The notes beneath the pieces were generated by a model. That model did not search any database. It was not told the DNA's origin and saw nothing but the letters and a program-made list of their open reading frames with translations. From positions 67,236-131,235 of the forward strand of contig NW_014577920.1 of NCBI RefSeq assembly GCF_000485595.1: DNA of 64,000 nucleotides. Direction: 5' to 3'. Within the stretch, counting starts at the first letter, position 1. Each line of letters starts with the position of its first letter. The position numbers were made by a program, and so were the translations under genes. Shown piece after piece: positions 23,612 through 33,700 of this stretch. The DNA is from Priapulus caudatus. Its lineage: Eukaryota > Priapulida > Priapulimorpha > Priapulimorphida > Priapulidae.

Positions 23612-23790
23612 GGAGAGAGATTGGAAGCAGGCGGTGTACTGGTACGACCGCGCGATCCACACTGACGAGATTGACGCTGGCGGGGAGTTTGACTCGACGA
23701 TGGACGACCCCATGTACATGCTCATGTCGTGCGAGGCGGAGCTGTGGAGGAAGGGAGGCCTAGGGCTGACGAAGGATCCAAGCTATGCCG
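23612..23790 (+). CDS. EEF2K: eEF2 kinase, third Sel1-like repeat exon
   Basis: A 179-bp exon ending GCCG/GTACGTG. It encodes ERDWKQAVYWYDRAIHTDEI, DAGGEFDSTMDDPMYMLMSC and GGLGLTKDPSYAG, clearly the conserved Sel1-like region near the C-terminus of eEF2 kinase (WYNTALE...GGEYD...GYGLEKDP in relatives). The start phase fits the exon at 7133-7257. The acceptor (TGTGCGTAG) is unusually poor in pyrimidines because the 62-bp repeat array occupies the usual tract. Confidence 0.93.
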
Positions 23791-23879
23791 GTACGTGCTC
23801 GCGCGCTGATACGGCGGTACCGAGCAAGCCGGCCTATATACATCTACCTTTTTGCCATCATCTCGGGCTGCGCTGTTGT

Positions 23880-23890
23880 TGCAGTTGTTG

Positions 23891-23922
<32 letters not shown>

Positions 23923-23955
23923 GGTGGTGGTGGTGTTATTATTGTTGTTTCTTGT
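23880..23955. repeat. (TTG)n(GGT)n trinucleotide microsatellite
   Basis: Eight or so GTT units followed by about eight GGT units, then TTATTATTG, in the last eEF2K intron. Confidence 0.95.
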
Positions 23956-24248
23956 TGTCATTCATTGTTTTGGTGTTGTGAACTGAACGATGTGTTTCCA
24001 TCTTCATCATGTTTGGTGACCGTATTTGATGATTTAAGGTACGTCATCTTGATTGAGCAAATCGAACCAAACTTTTTTTTACTTAAATCGAGTCTTAAAG
24101 CTGTTTAATTGGTTTGGACACATCTTAGAATTTTCCCGAAGCATGAATATTGTCGATTTTTCACTCCGTTTATCCCTATGAAACCCATCAATGGACTGCG
24201 TTGTGGTATTTGTTTAGCAGTTTGTAATTTGATTTTGCCATTCTGCAG

Positions 24249-24367
24249 GAGAACTGTATACGATGGCTGCAGACAATGCCATGGAGAGCATGAAGGGCCG
24301 TCTGGCAAACAAGTTCTATGCGCTTGCCGAGGAGGCTTGGGCCGAGGTGGAGGAACCAGAGGAGTGA
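24249..24367 (+). CDS. EEF2K: eEF2 kinase, C-terminal exon with stop
   Basis: Acceptor TTCTGCAG, then GELYTMAADNAMESMKGRLA and NKFYALAEEAWAEVEEPEE, then TGA. This matches the strongly conserved C-terminal tail of eEF2 kinase (LYTQAAEAAMEAMKGRLANQYYQKAEEAWA), the part needed to recruit eEF2. It joins the previous exon in phase (G+GA). Confidence 0.96.
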
Positions 24368-24873
24368 ACGTCACAACTCCGAGCAAGTGTTGTGGTAGTA
24401 CTGGATGCAGCACTGCTACAGCTTTGAGACAAATTCACGGAAAAGTGTAGTTTTGGAGTAGATGGAGTGCAAGAGAGAGAGAGGGGGTGAGAGGTGGTGT
24501 GGGGCGTGAGTGTGTATATGTGTTTGTGATAGAATATGAATGGAATGGAATAGAATATGAGCAATATAACTATATAAAGTGTGAAAGGTATTTTTTGCAC
24601 GTGGTGTGTGTATGTGAGAATGAATGATAGTATGGTGAACGTTTTTGTAAGGGAAATTTAGCTGACTAAGATCTGTATAAGTATATGAGTCCTGTCATTA
24701 ATTACCAGTGTGTTTCCTATGCAAGCAATACATGATAAAATAGGCTGCAGCAGCACTGCTGTGTGTTCATAGTAATAATTGTGTATAGTGTGGTCTAGGC
24801 ACGTTTACGAGTGTTTTATACTTCCACTGCATGTAGAATTTGGTTACTTCCATTTAGTTTATTGGTGCCTGTA
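24368..24873. other. Probable eEF2K 3' UTR and flank
   Basis: AT-rich sequence after the stop with a GA-rich patch at 24470-24490. No unambiguous AATAAA was identified close to the stop. Confidence 0.35.
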
Positions 24874-25025
24874 GGGTCTATGTCTCCCTGACCTCTGTTT
24901 GACCTCGCTCGTTTAGCTATTTCTGACTAACCCTAACCCTAACCATATCGGATAGTTACCAGGGTTATGATTAGTCAGAAATAACTAAATGAGCCAGGTC
25001 AAACAGAGGTCAGGGAGACAGACCT
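24874..25025. repeat. Large hairpin with telomere-like loop
   Basis: The left arm (24874-24939) and right arm (24961-25025) are about 65-bp inverted copies sharing GTCTCCCTGACCTCTGTTTG and TTTCTGACTAA, with few mismatches. The inner arm and loop carry CCCTAACCCTAACC. It has the form of a fold-back/MITE element. Confidence 0.8.
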
Positions 25026-25387
25026 TATCTGCTTTATTGGTATTTCTGTCAATGCAATTAAAAATAGTTAGCCCGTGATACCAATACCATAAAACTATAT
25101 ATTTATATATAAAGAGTAGGTTAAGATAAGACATGTACATTTGGAGCAAAAGACTTTTTTCAAAACGTCGTCATACTCACGGAATTTGTATCTAGTTGGC
25201 AGTCTTCCCGGTAGAATAGATGTATAGTGAGTGACCTCAAAAGTTGCCAAGACTAATGCTAATTTCTCTACTTGTTCAACAAATGAGCAAAAAACTGAGG
25301 GCAAAGTTTATGTGCACAACGTTCCTCTCTTTGACATAAAGTGCAACAAATTGTTTAATTTCAAGCTAACAAGCCCTAAACAGTATT

Positions 25388-25555
25388 CAGGGCCATAGCC
25401 AGAGGTAAATTGTGTAGGAGGCAAATGTTGTGAGTTAAAGAACAAGGAGCGAAGCGACCCAATAGGGTGTGGGGTATGGGGCCCACTTAAGGGCCCCAGA
25501 AGAACTTTTGTAGGAGGCATTTGCCTCCTATTGCCTAATGGTAGCTACGGCCCTG
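25388..25555. mobile_element. hAT-type MITE, 168 bp, with intact 8-bp target duplication
   Basis: It starts CAGGGCCATAGCCA and ends TGGTAGCTACGGCCCTG (imperfect inverted termini). It is flanked by the perfect direct repeat ACAGTATT at 25380-25387 and 25556-25563. The 8-bp duplication and CAGGGCC ends are diagnostic of hAT-derived short elements. An internal GAGGCAAATG/CATTTGCCTCC inverted pair is also present. No coding capacity. Confidence 0.85.
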
Positions 25556-25563
25556 ACAGTATT

Positions 25564-26658
25564 ATTTGTCTTTCATAAATTTTATAATACAACTGGGTGG
25601 AGGCTAGTTTACGGTGTACATTTCATACCACTCAAACTACATATTTTTAACCGGTACTGGTTTTGTTCGACTAGAAAGTAGGCGAACACAATAAGTGTGT
25701 GCCTGAAGGCTATCCATGCATAGTTAGATAGGTGAGGGAGCATATGCTCAACAAGCATATTTATAACAAATGCTCTAGTATTAGTAGGTCTCAGGGGAGA
25801 GATAGTGAATATAGAAATAAGTTGTGGATATAGAAATCAGTTAACCCTAACCCTAATCCCATCCCTAATTCTAAAATAAAACCAAATTAGCCAAAAATAA
25901 TAAAAAATAAAATAAATAAGAGACAAAATTAGCCAATCAGAGCTGTCCCCTAGTGGATCGCTCTCTCCCCTGTGCAAAATTCCTCTAGTATTGGCAACTG
26001 TGTTGCTTTGTTTTCTATAACTGACGTTTTTACAGAGTGGGGTTGTTTGCCTTACCCTATATTATAATTATTGTGTTATAATCATTATGTGTCATAAGTT
26101 AAGAAAAACACTATGCAAGTGAAGAAATGCACAATATCCCCATGATTTTAAAGACATGGTGCTGTGTGTTAAGTGGACATTGTATAAGCTAGTGATGAAT
26201 GCAGTGGATTTCATGTATAAATGGTGTTGTCATATGTCATGTGAAAGCATGTTTCGCTTGTATGCAATTTCCAGATGTTATGTGAAATGTTAGTTCGACA
26301 GTCTTGTCATATCTCTGGGCATTTCTATGCCTGAGGTTGTCACCATGGACACTGATAAAGGTGTGTATCTCATGGCTAGAGTTGTCAGTTTTCCATGCGT
26401 CCTGGTAGACACACCTCTTGACATTGCAGCCTCAAGTGTTCTCTGGTTCTCTTCGGTGTGAACTCGTTTTTCGCATCGATTTGTTTCAAGTGGAAATATC
26501 ATTCATATGTTATTTCCCCGAATTCGTTTAATGTATAAATGGTGCTGATACGTCAAGTCCCTATGTGATAATACACTTTACGATTTTTAGGTGTGATGCC
26601 AAATATTTGTTTGTCTGTCTTGTGCCATAGAGCACTGAAGTGTGACGTCACGGTGGCA
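25564..26658. other. No gene recognised
   Basis: AT-rich DNA with a short CCCTAACCCTAA motif at about 25845-25858. No conserved frames. Confidence 0.4.
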
Positions 26659-27009
26659 TGACAACGAACCCACTGGTTCTAAACAATCATTGGCTCCGTA
26701 ACATTAACTGCGTGAAAATGGTGTTGTGCATACGTAAAACGTGTGTGCGCTGCAGACAGCGGTAAAGCATTGGTAGCAAGTCGATTCTACGACATTAATT
26801 TCATCGTCAAAATGCCTAGGGGAAAACATATCTGAATACCGTATCAACTTAATCCATCGTTGCTTTTCACTTCCATCCTTTGGAAATCTATAAAAACTGC
26901 AATAATGACTCTCAGAATGATGGTTACAGTCGGGTACAAAACACGACACCATTCCCGCAGTTAATGTTATGGAGCCAATGATTGTTTAGAACCAGTGGGT
27001 TCGTTGTCA
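26659..27009. mobile_element. Fold-back element whose arms carry the start of a THAP frame
   Basis: The arms 26659-26727 and 26942-27009 are inverted copies (share ACAACGAACCCACTGGTTCT, AAACAATCATTGGCTCC and ACATTAACTGCG). They differ mainly near the inner ends. Each arm contains an ATGGTGT start-like sequence pointing inward. The right-arm one opens the THAP frame at 26952. Confidence 0.75.
26704..26952 (-). pseudogene. THAP-type zinc finger fragment inside a fold-back element
   Basis: The frame starts MVSCFVPDCNHHSES and continues YCSFYRFPKDGSEKQRWIKL, the N-terminal half of a THAP domain: the opening Cys pair (C-x4-C), the FPKD motif and the W of the DNA-binding fold are visible. The second metal pair is degraded, with SPRHF where C-x2-HF is expected. 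THAP domains occur in host DNA-binding proteins and in P, Kolobok and Harbinger-related transposases. Because the start codon lies within an inverted-repeat arm, a transposon origin is likely. The frame runs into unrelated sequence after about 50 residues. Confidence 0.6.
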
Positions 27010-28508
27010 CTTCGGAGCTCTATTTCTGAGATTATATGGTTGCTGTCCCAATGGCTGCTTGGAAGGGTTTAGATTTATCTGCATCTCCGATCGAGTTTGC
27101 CGTGTGTTCACATATCCTGACAGAACTGCTGTATCTTCCAGTCACCTTGCCTTTTGGGTGGTTTGCAGTTTTCTTTCTAACTTCATCTGTGTGGTGTGAG
27201 GTGTCAAAGCTCTTGTAAGATCAGGTGATTAATTCGTTATGATTTCAAATGTATTGTACTCGTGTAAATCGAATTTATATACTTCAAACATTAGCACTGA
27301 TGTTCCTTCTGGGATCGTCTGTTTCTTTTAATCTGATAGTGCAATGTTTGTTTGATGAAAGTAATTCACAAGTATGTGTTATCGTAATGAGAAATGCAGG
27401 GAGTGTTGGCTCGTTAGTTGATTGCATTTACTGTATTCATGATGAGCTTTTGTGTGAATTGACTGCTGCCAAATGTTAGTTGACATGTAGGGGTGAGGTG
27501 TTCCCCCCCCCCATTGAGATCAGGCTTAGTGTGTGAAGATTATATGTAAATAGTGGCTCGTACACGACAAAAAAACTCAAAAAGTTGTAAATAAAAAGCC
27601 CAAATGGAAAACTGCCAGATTTAGAGCATCTGGTCAAGAACACGGTTACGAGTAAATGGCTGAGGTCGGGAACGTTCTCAGAACGGTGAATTTGTAAATA
27701 TTTTCGGGGTTAGTGTTAATAGTTATATATGTACATGCCTTAATCGCAATGGCTTCCAATTTGGCTATTTCAGGAACAGTGAACCAAATGAGTTCCAAAT
27801 GTGTTTCCAAACGAGTGCCTTTACTGCTAGAGTGGGAAATGTTGGCATCCACGTGGATGTTTTTGGATGCAATATATACAAATTTAAGTTTTGATGCGAG
27901 TTATAGGTGGGATGCCAGCTGGCCATTATTTTAACAATTATTTTACTTCATTTGTAGTCACGTCATTTATGTGCGAGTTGATCAGTATTTTGCCTTAGAT
28001 GTAAGGATTGTAAGATTGCTTTGTCTTTTCTGAAGATTATACCATATCACCATATGCTTATACCATTTTCAATCGTGCATTTTGGTGTGTGTGTGTGTGT
28101 GCAGTTTCCTATGAGTCTGGGAAAACATGTCCCTATAGATGTTTTGTTACCTTGCTAGTTTACAATGGGCGAGCAATAAACCTACTGTGTGACGTGTGAT
28201 AATAATATATCTGGTTAGACTTTGTTTAAATTTGAATTGATCATTAAACAAACTTAAAAGAAAACATCACACTACTATGCATTAAAAAAGTGATACATAT
28301 ATCTTCTCATACATTAAATACAAGATGATGTTGACATTTGTGAATATGTCAAAGTATTGATTCTACATTTTGAACACTAACATACAGCAATGTTAGTTGA
28401 ATTATTCGGAACAAATCTTTCATTCTATCGGATAGATTGAATAAAAGTTACAGCACAAGACTTCACAAACAAGATGGAATTTTTGGGAAATAAAAAGGCA
28501 ATGACTTG
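27010..28508. other. No gene recognised; intergenic or 3' flank of PHF5A
   Basis: AT-rich. A (GT)n run at 28086-28101, and a CCCCCCCC homopolymer near 27505. Short open frames with no similarity. Confidence 0.4.
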
Positions 28509-28598
28509 CTATCTTTTTTTGAATCCGTATTTCTTCCGTTCATAGAAAAGATCTGTTTTGGAGCTTCCTAGGTTGACTATCTTTGGGCACCCGTCTCT
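28509..28598 (-). CDS. PHF5A: PHF5A, last coding exon
   Basis: From acceptor TTTCAG to TAG, the minus strand encodes [20 protein letters not shown] then RKKYGFKKR, essentially the invariant C-terminus of PHF5A/SF3b14b/Rds3. PHF5A is a zinc-knot subunit of the SF3b complex in the U2 snRNP and helps position the branch-point adenosine. It continues the exon at 28964-29154 in phase 0. The protein is usually about 110 residues; this exon gives the last 29. Confidence 0.97.
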   Translation of the reverse strand, partial: RDGCPKIVNLGSSKTDLFYERKKYGFKKR

Positions 28599-28963
28599 CT
28601 GAAATGAACAATGTATTCATTAATTGTTATGTGTTTTATCATATCCCTACCAAGCAGTGTTACTAACACTATATCTTAACACTGCTACTGGTCACTGACC
28701 CAGAGAGGATGATGATAAAGTTAGTTGCCAACAAGCAAACCTATAAATGACGATCCATCAATTTGTTTCAATACTTGCCAGCCTGGTGTGAAAACCGCAA
28801 CCCACACACAAAACCAAACCATTATGCTTTGTGGAACTAGTGAGCCGAGATTTGAACGATTGGACTCTCTGTATACGAATGCGACGTTTTGAAATCGGTT
28901 ACCATAACCGCAGCAAACAAGTGACAGCTCGTATAGAGTATACGCGATTCTTAGTGAACGTAC

Positions 28964-29154
28964 GTCTTTTTCTTGTATCGTACACTCTTTGCAGTAGTAG
29001 GCATCAGACACGCCCGGACCTCCACAAATCACGCAGCGGCCCTGGTAGGATCCGTAGTTACATTCGTCACATATGCGGACCAGGGTGCATGGACGCACGT
29101 ACGAGTCGCAGATTACACACTTGCCATCACATTTCTCACAGAGTCTTCCAATGG
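28964..29154 (-). CDS. PHF5A: PHF5A, central zinc-knot exon
   Basis: Exon between acceptor ACTTTCAG and donor AAAGAC/GTACGT. It encodes [40 protein letters not shown] and [20 protein letters not shown], followed by EKD. All the CxxC pairs that bind three zinc ions are present. This exon starts with a split codon, so a further 5' exon with about 17 residues (the usual start up to the QAGVA segment) should lie to the right on this strand. I could not find it before the duplicated block starts at 30731. Confidence 0.98.
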
Positions 29155-30273
29155 CTGAAAGTAATATATGAAATTAACGGCAATTAAAGTAATTATTGCA
29201 AGAGTTTTCCAGTGTTTTCACCACTTTCATGATACCTACCGTTATTGCTTGAGTAACAACAATTGTTTCGAGTAACAATAAAATGTCTTAGAACCTTCGA
29301 TTCACCAAACCATGCAATTTTCGAACTACTAGTTTGGTAAACAATCATTTGCTATAATCTTGAAACTAGCCGGTAGTGTGGATTAGCTAGTGGCGCCGTG
29401 CCATACACATAGTACAGACTCTCTCAAATGCACTTGTATTCAATTAATCACCGACAATTTACAAGTTTACCAATTCTGCCATTCTCGCGATACGATAAAA
29501 TGCATTGCTGTTACGATGTGTTCAGATCCAATTTTATATGCTATAACTGCATAAAATCTTAGTTTTTGAATGTTGGTGTAATCGGTGATATTTCCGCTGT
29601 CAGATGAGACCTATATTCAGCTATATTTAGTTTTTCTGAGCAAAAATCTCGCAATAATCAGTTTAAGAGATTAACATTCCACAACGCTTATGTGCATGGG
29701 CAATCGCTATGGCCCTAGAACGGTTTATGGCCCTGTGGCACTGATGAATCTAGTAGTCATCCTTACTGGCTCAGCTACTATACTAAGGACATGCACTTGG
29801 ACCGTCTCAATAATATGATAGTAAATAGACACTAGGGCTGTAACGATACACATACCTCTCAATTCGACACGTATCTCGATATTAGCTTCTCGACAATTGG
29901 CAGCCCGGATCTCGCGCAAAACGCGAAAAACGCCGCATAGCGGCATACTAACACAAATACGCTGCATTCGATTGGAGTAAATCTTCACAGGTTTACTGTA
30001 TACCAAGATTCATGGATAATTGCTCAATTGAGCAGTTCTGGCGATTCCACAAGCCTTTTCACTACGCACGTAGATAGACATTTCCTACAAATGGTCGTAA
30101 TTGTTGGTTTGCTGCTCGGCGCGCTTTGTTTTCCTGTAGAAAAGCGAGTTAGCATTTTTGCTGTTTCATGCCCTGACATTATTGTAGAACATATGGCGTG
30201 CGACAAATGGTGCAACGAGGCTATGTTCATGGCATTTCCACGTAGTTTTTCTGGACACGGCTTTGGCGGCTAA
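29155..30273. other. PHF5A 5' intron or flank; no exon found
   Basis: At 29835 the sequence TAGGGCTGTAACGATACAC resembles one terminus of hAT elements, but no opposite end was located. The open frame at 30028-30273 is not recognisable. Confidence 0.35.
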
Positions 30274-30371
30274 GCTAGACTGGTACCCGCTCGACAGTTC
30301 GACACGCTACACTAACTGAGTTCATTGTAGCCAAGGATACTTGGCGGAGTGAAGGTGGGTACCAGTCTAGC
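30274..30371. mobile_element. 98-bp palindromic MITE-like element
   Basis: GCTAGACTGGTACCC at 30274-30288 is repeated in inverted form (GGTACCAGTCTAGC) at 30358-30371. No target duplication is evident. Confidence 0.55.
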
Positions 30372-30730
30372 TGCAACCCCTGCAATCGTGACTTGCGCTT
30401 GAACTTGCCGTATCCATCTTGGGAGACCAATGTGATGTTCTCATGTTTCCGATTATGACTTCTATTATCCGATTCTATGTTATCCGATTAATACTTCTAT
30501 TACTACAAGTACATGTTACAACAAGTGCCGCAGAGCGACAGCGCTCATCTAACGTCTACTGCGGTGACTGTGGTGGAGTGGTGGGATTCTAGTAAACCCT
30601 GTTAGTCCCAAATGTGTTCACATACACGCCGAAACAGTGGAATGCACAGGGATGGTATCAGACACCTTTCTCAAAAGAATGTTCGTTGGGATCGTTATGA
30701 AAGTTGCCACGAGATGGCGCGTACGTTTAA

Positions 30731-33700
30731 CATAGGACAACAATTAGTTTCTAATTTCTGAAAAGTCGTGTTTGTCGTTACGGTCGGTCGTTGTCGCTGC
30801 CAGTGTTGTCTTGGCCTTAACTTCGTGTGAACGCACTTTTACCAGACTTAGCACCAACTAAGGTACGGTACCAGCTAGGGCCGTGTATACGTGTGAACGC
30901 TAGGCTTTTGTCTTTAATTAACTCTGATATATATATATATAATATATATTAAATCTGAGGCCTGCAGGCCATAATTATTGTCAGGAGTAGATAATAGACT
31001 TCCTCTTCACTTCTGATATTATTATAGGTGGGGGCTGAGTGATGTCACTTCCCCTTTAGTAACCCTCAGAAGTTTCTTTTCTTCAGTCTTTTTTGGCACA
31101 GATTTGGTAGTTAGTAACGAATAGCAGTTCAGTAGGCATATGATAACTAAGTACTGCCAAAAACGACTCATTGCAGCTTGTTCGTTTCTTCAGACTCACT
31201 CTCACTCACTTTTCTTCATCGCTGCCGGGCGTCGTGCTTCGGTCGTGTGTGTTTGTTGTGTGTTTTTGGGGGTGTTGTAAAGTACATATATATTTAGAAG
31301 CCTATCGCAGCACAGTAGCGGCGAGGTACCAGCCCAGCCCGTAGCTGCCACACACCATATATGCACTTGGACATGGTGTTATTACTCTGTAAACGCACGG
31401 CATTGCGCTTGGCAAGCTATTGTGTTGAACACGCGGCATGCCAGGGCTTGCGAAATTAACACGAGTCTTGAGTCAATACTCCCTGATTTTACTTTCGGGA
31501 ACTCCCTGATTTTGACACTATATGCACGAGAGTCATATATATAGTATATATATATTATACTGTGACTCCCTGAAATTCTACCATCTACTTTAGTTCGTCC
31601 GCGAGCACGGGCTCGCCGGAATTACTGTATTTTTTGCAGCTAATGTCCAACAAAGAAAAATTTGGCCACGGAGCGTGCAACTGCACTGAATTTTTAAAAT
31701 AAAGCCACAGTTATTTTTGTTAAACGGGAGAGTTTACTCTCAGGTTCTAGATTATTTTCAGCCTACATTTAGGTATATTACGCTATATAAAAAGTTTCAT
31801 GGTTCAATCACATTAAAAATATATTTTTTTTAATGTTTTTTAAAAACTAAACGCTCAGTTAAAACTAAACCACCTCAATGCCGCACGATCTGCATAAGTG
31901 CGCAAACACTTTCCAGGCCAAGGGCTACAGACTTGAGTGGGTGTTTCTTATTTAGTTTATTTAACAGCAAAAGGATTGGTAATTATCTTTATAACGAAAT
32001 ATTAGTTTCAGTTATTCATATGGATAAATTTCCCTAAAATGAATATCGCTTCAGTTAAATAGCATTTAGGTATAAATATCAATTGCACTTTTGTGATTTA
32101 GCCCTCGGTCTGTTAACGTGGAAAATAAAATTGGTCAAATACGCAACTTTTGCGTGGTGGCAGCCGCCGTCGGCGGGTGCTCATGCGCCGTTCAATTTTG
32201 TAGCGTTGATGTGTAATCTAATTTATAAAAACAATTAATTAGTGATCTGTAACCAACATACGTGTGGGGCTATAGGACGATTTGTTATACAGTAGCTACA
32301 GCATGACTGCAGCTAAAATCCTAGGAGGCTCACTGTTCTTTAATATCTTAAATTTTTAACCTCAGCACTGCGACTCCCTTTTTGCTGCGGACTCCCTTTT
32401 TTGAGGGTAGGGGAGTCCGTGGAAGTTGTTCGAAAGCTTAACTTTCTTACCCTTGCGACCGGGATGAGTGACTATGGTTCGCCTGCCTGGCCATGATCCC
32501 CTTGTGGCGTGACTGGGTTATCACAGCTACCTGATTGCATGTATATGGAAGTGTTGTTTTTTAAAAAAATTAAAGAGCCATCAGCCGAGCTCACGTAGAA
32601 CCTTCCTGTCTGCAAGGTTAAGTTATCATATCGCAAGGGAGATGGCTAGGTGGCTGCCACAGACGGTGGTATCGCTTCTATGGAGCAGCGTTTTTTAACA
32701 ATAAAATTAAAGAGCACTTTGGCATTTGGCACGTAAAGCATGCGCGTAGTATTCGGTTAATTGCTATGCCCCGGGGCGTGAGGGAGGTTACCGCAACGTC
32801 AGCCACTAGTGTTAGGGATTAGGGTTTCTGGTCCAGGGTTAGGGTTAGGGTTAGGGGTTTTTGGATCATGATATCTGGTCCCCACACATAGATTAATTTT
32901 TGTGCCGATAGCAACACCTATATATATAGCCGCTCGAGATATATATATATTTAGTGTGTATTTTAGCATTGGGAGGTGTTGCAGTTAGCCTTACTGGCAT
33001 GCTTAATGATTTTTGAAGCTATTACAGTCAACTGTATCACGTGACCCTCCCTCCACGCCATGTGAACAAAGATTGTGAATGCACCTAAGAACAGGAGGTT
33101 TTGAGGCGCACGTGATTTGTATCAACATATGCCAGCGTCGCTTATAGAACCCTATGTTCTTGAGTTGACTAGGAAAAAAAAATTTTCACCCGGGGCCGGG
33201 GGGGGCCCGGGGGGGGGGATAACTCAAACACCCGTAGCTATTTATTAAATCGATAGGGATGAATCGGCGGAGTTTCTCACGAAGTTTTTGAGTGAAAGTG
33301 AATGTATGACAGTAATTGTTGTAACTGCAGATCTGTGACTCCGTGTGCATTGTAGAACTATAAATGTCAGTGCACCGTTCGGCGCCGTATAATTAGGAAA
33401 AGGAAGGGCCAGAGGAGCAGTTATGCCAAGTAGTGTAGTTAGTGACAGCAGCCCAACATGGCGACCAATGTCTGGACATTAGATCGCGCGCGCGTGTGTG
33501 TGTGTGCGTGTGCCTGTGTGTGTGCAGCCGTGGCTGCGTTGGTGGAGGAATGCGAGCAGGCGTTTGATAGTTGGCCCTTCGGCAGCAGTGCGTACACATC
33601 CCGTGTACACACTGTACAGCATTCGCCCTATACCACGCGTGGTCACTTGGTTGCTATTTACGTATTTCGTAACTGGACACCCCGCCATCACGAGGGCTGC

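Noticed and set aside
29835..29990. TAGGGCTGTAACGATACAC, like a hAT terminus
   Set aside because: No opposite terminus or 8-bp duplication found within about 1 kb; one end alone is weak evidence.
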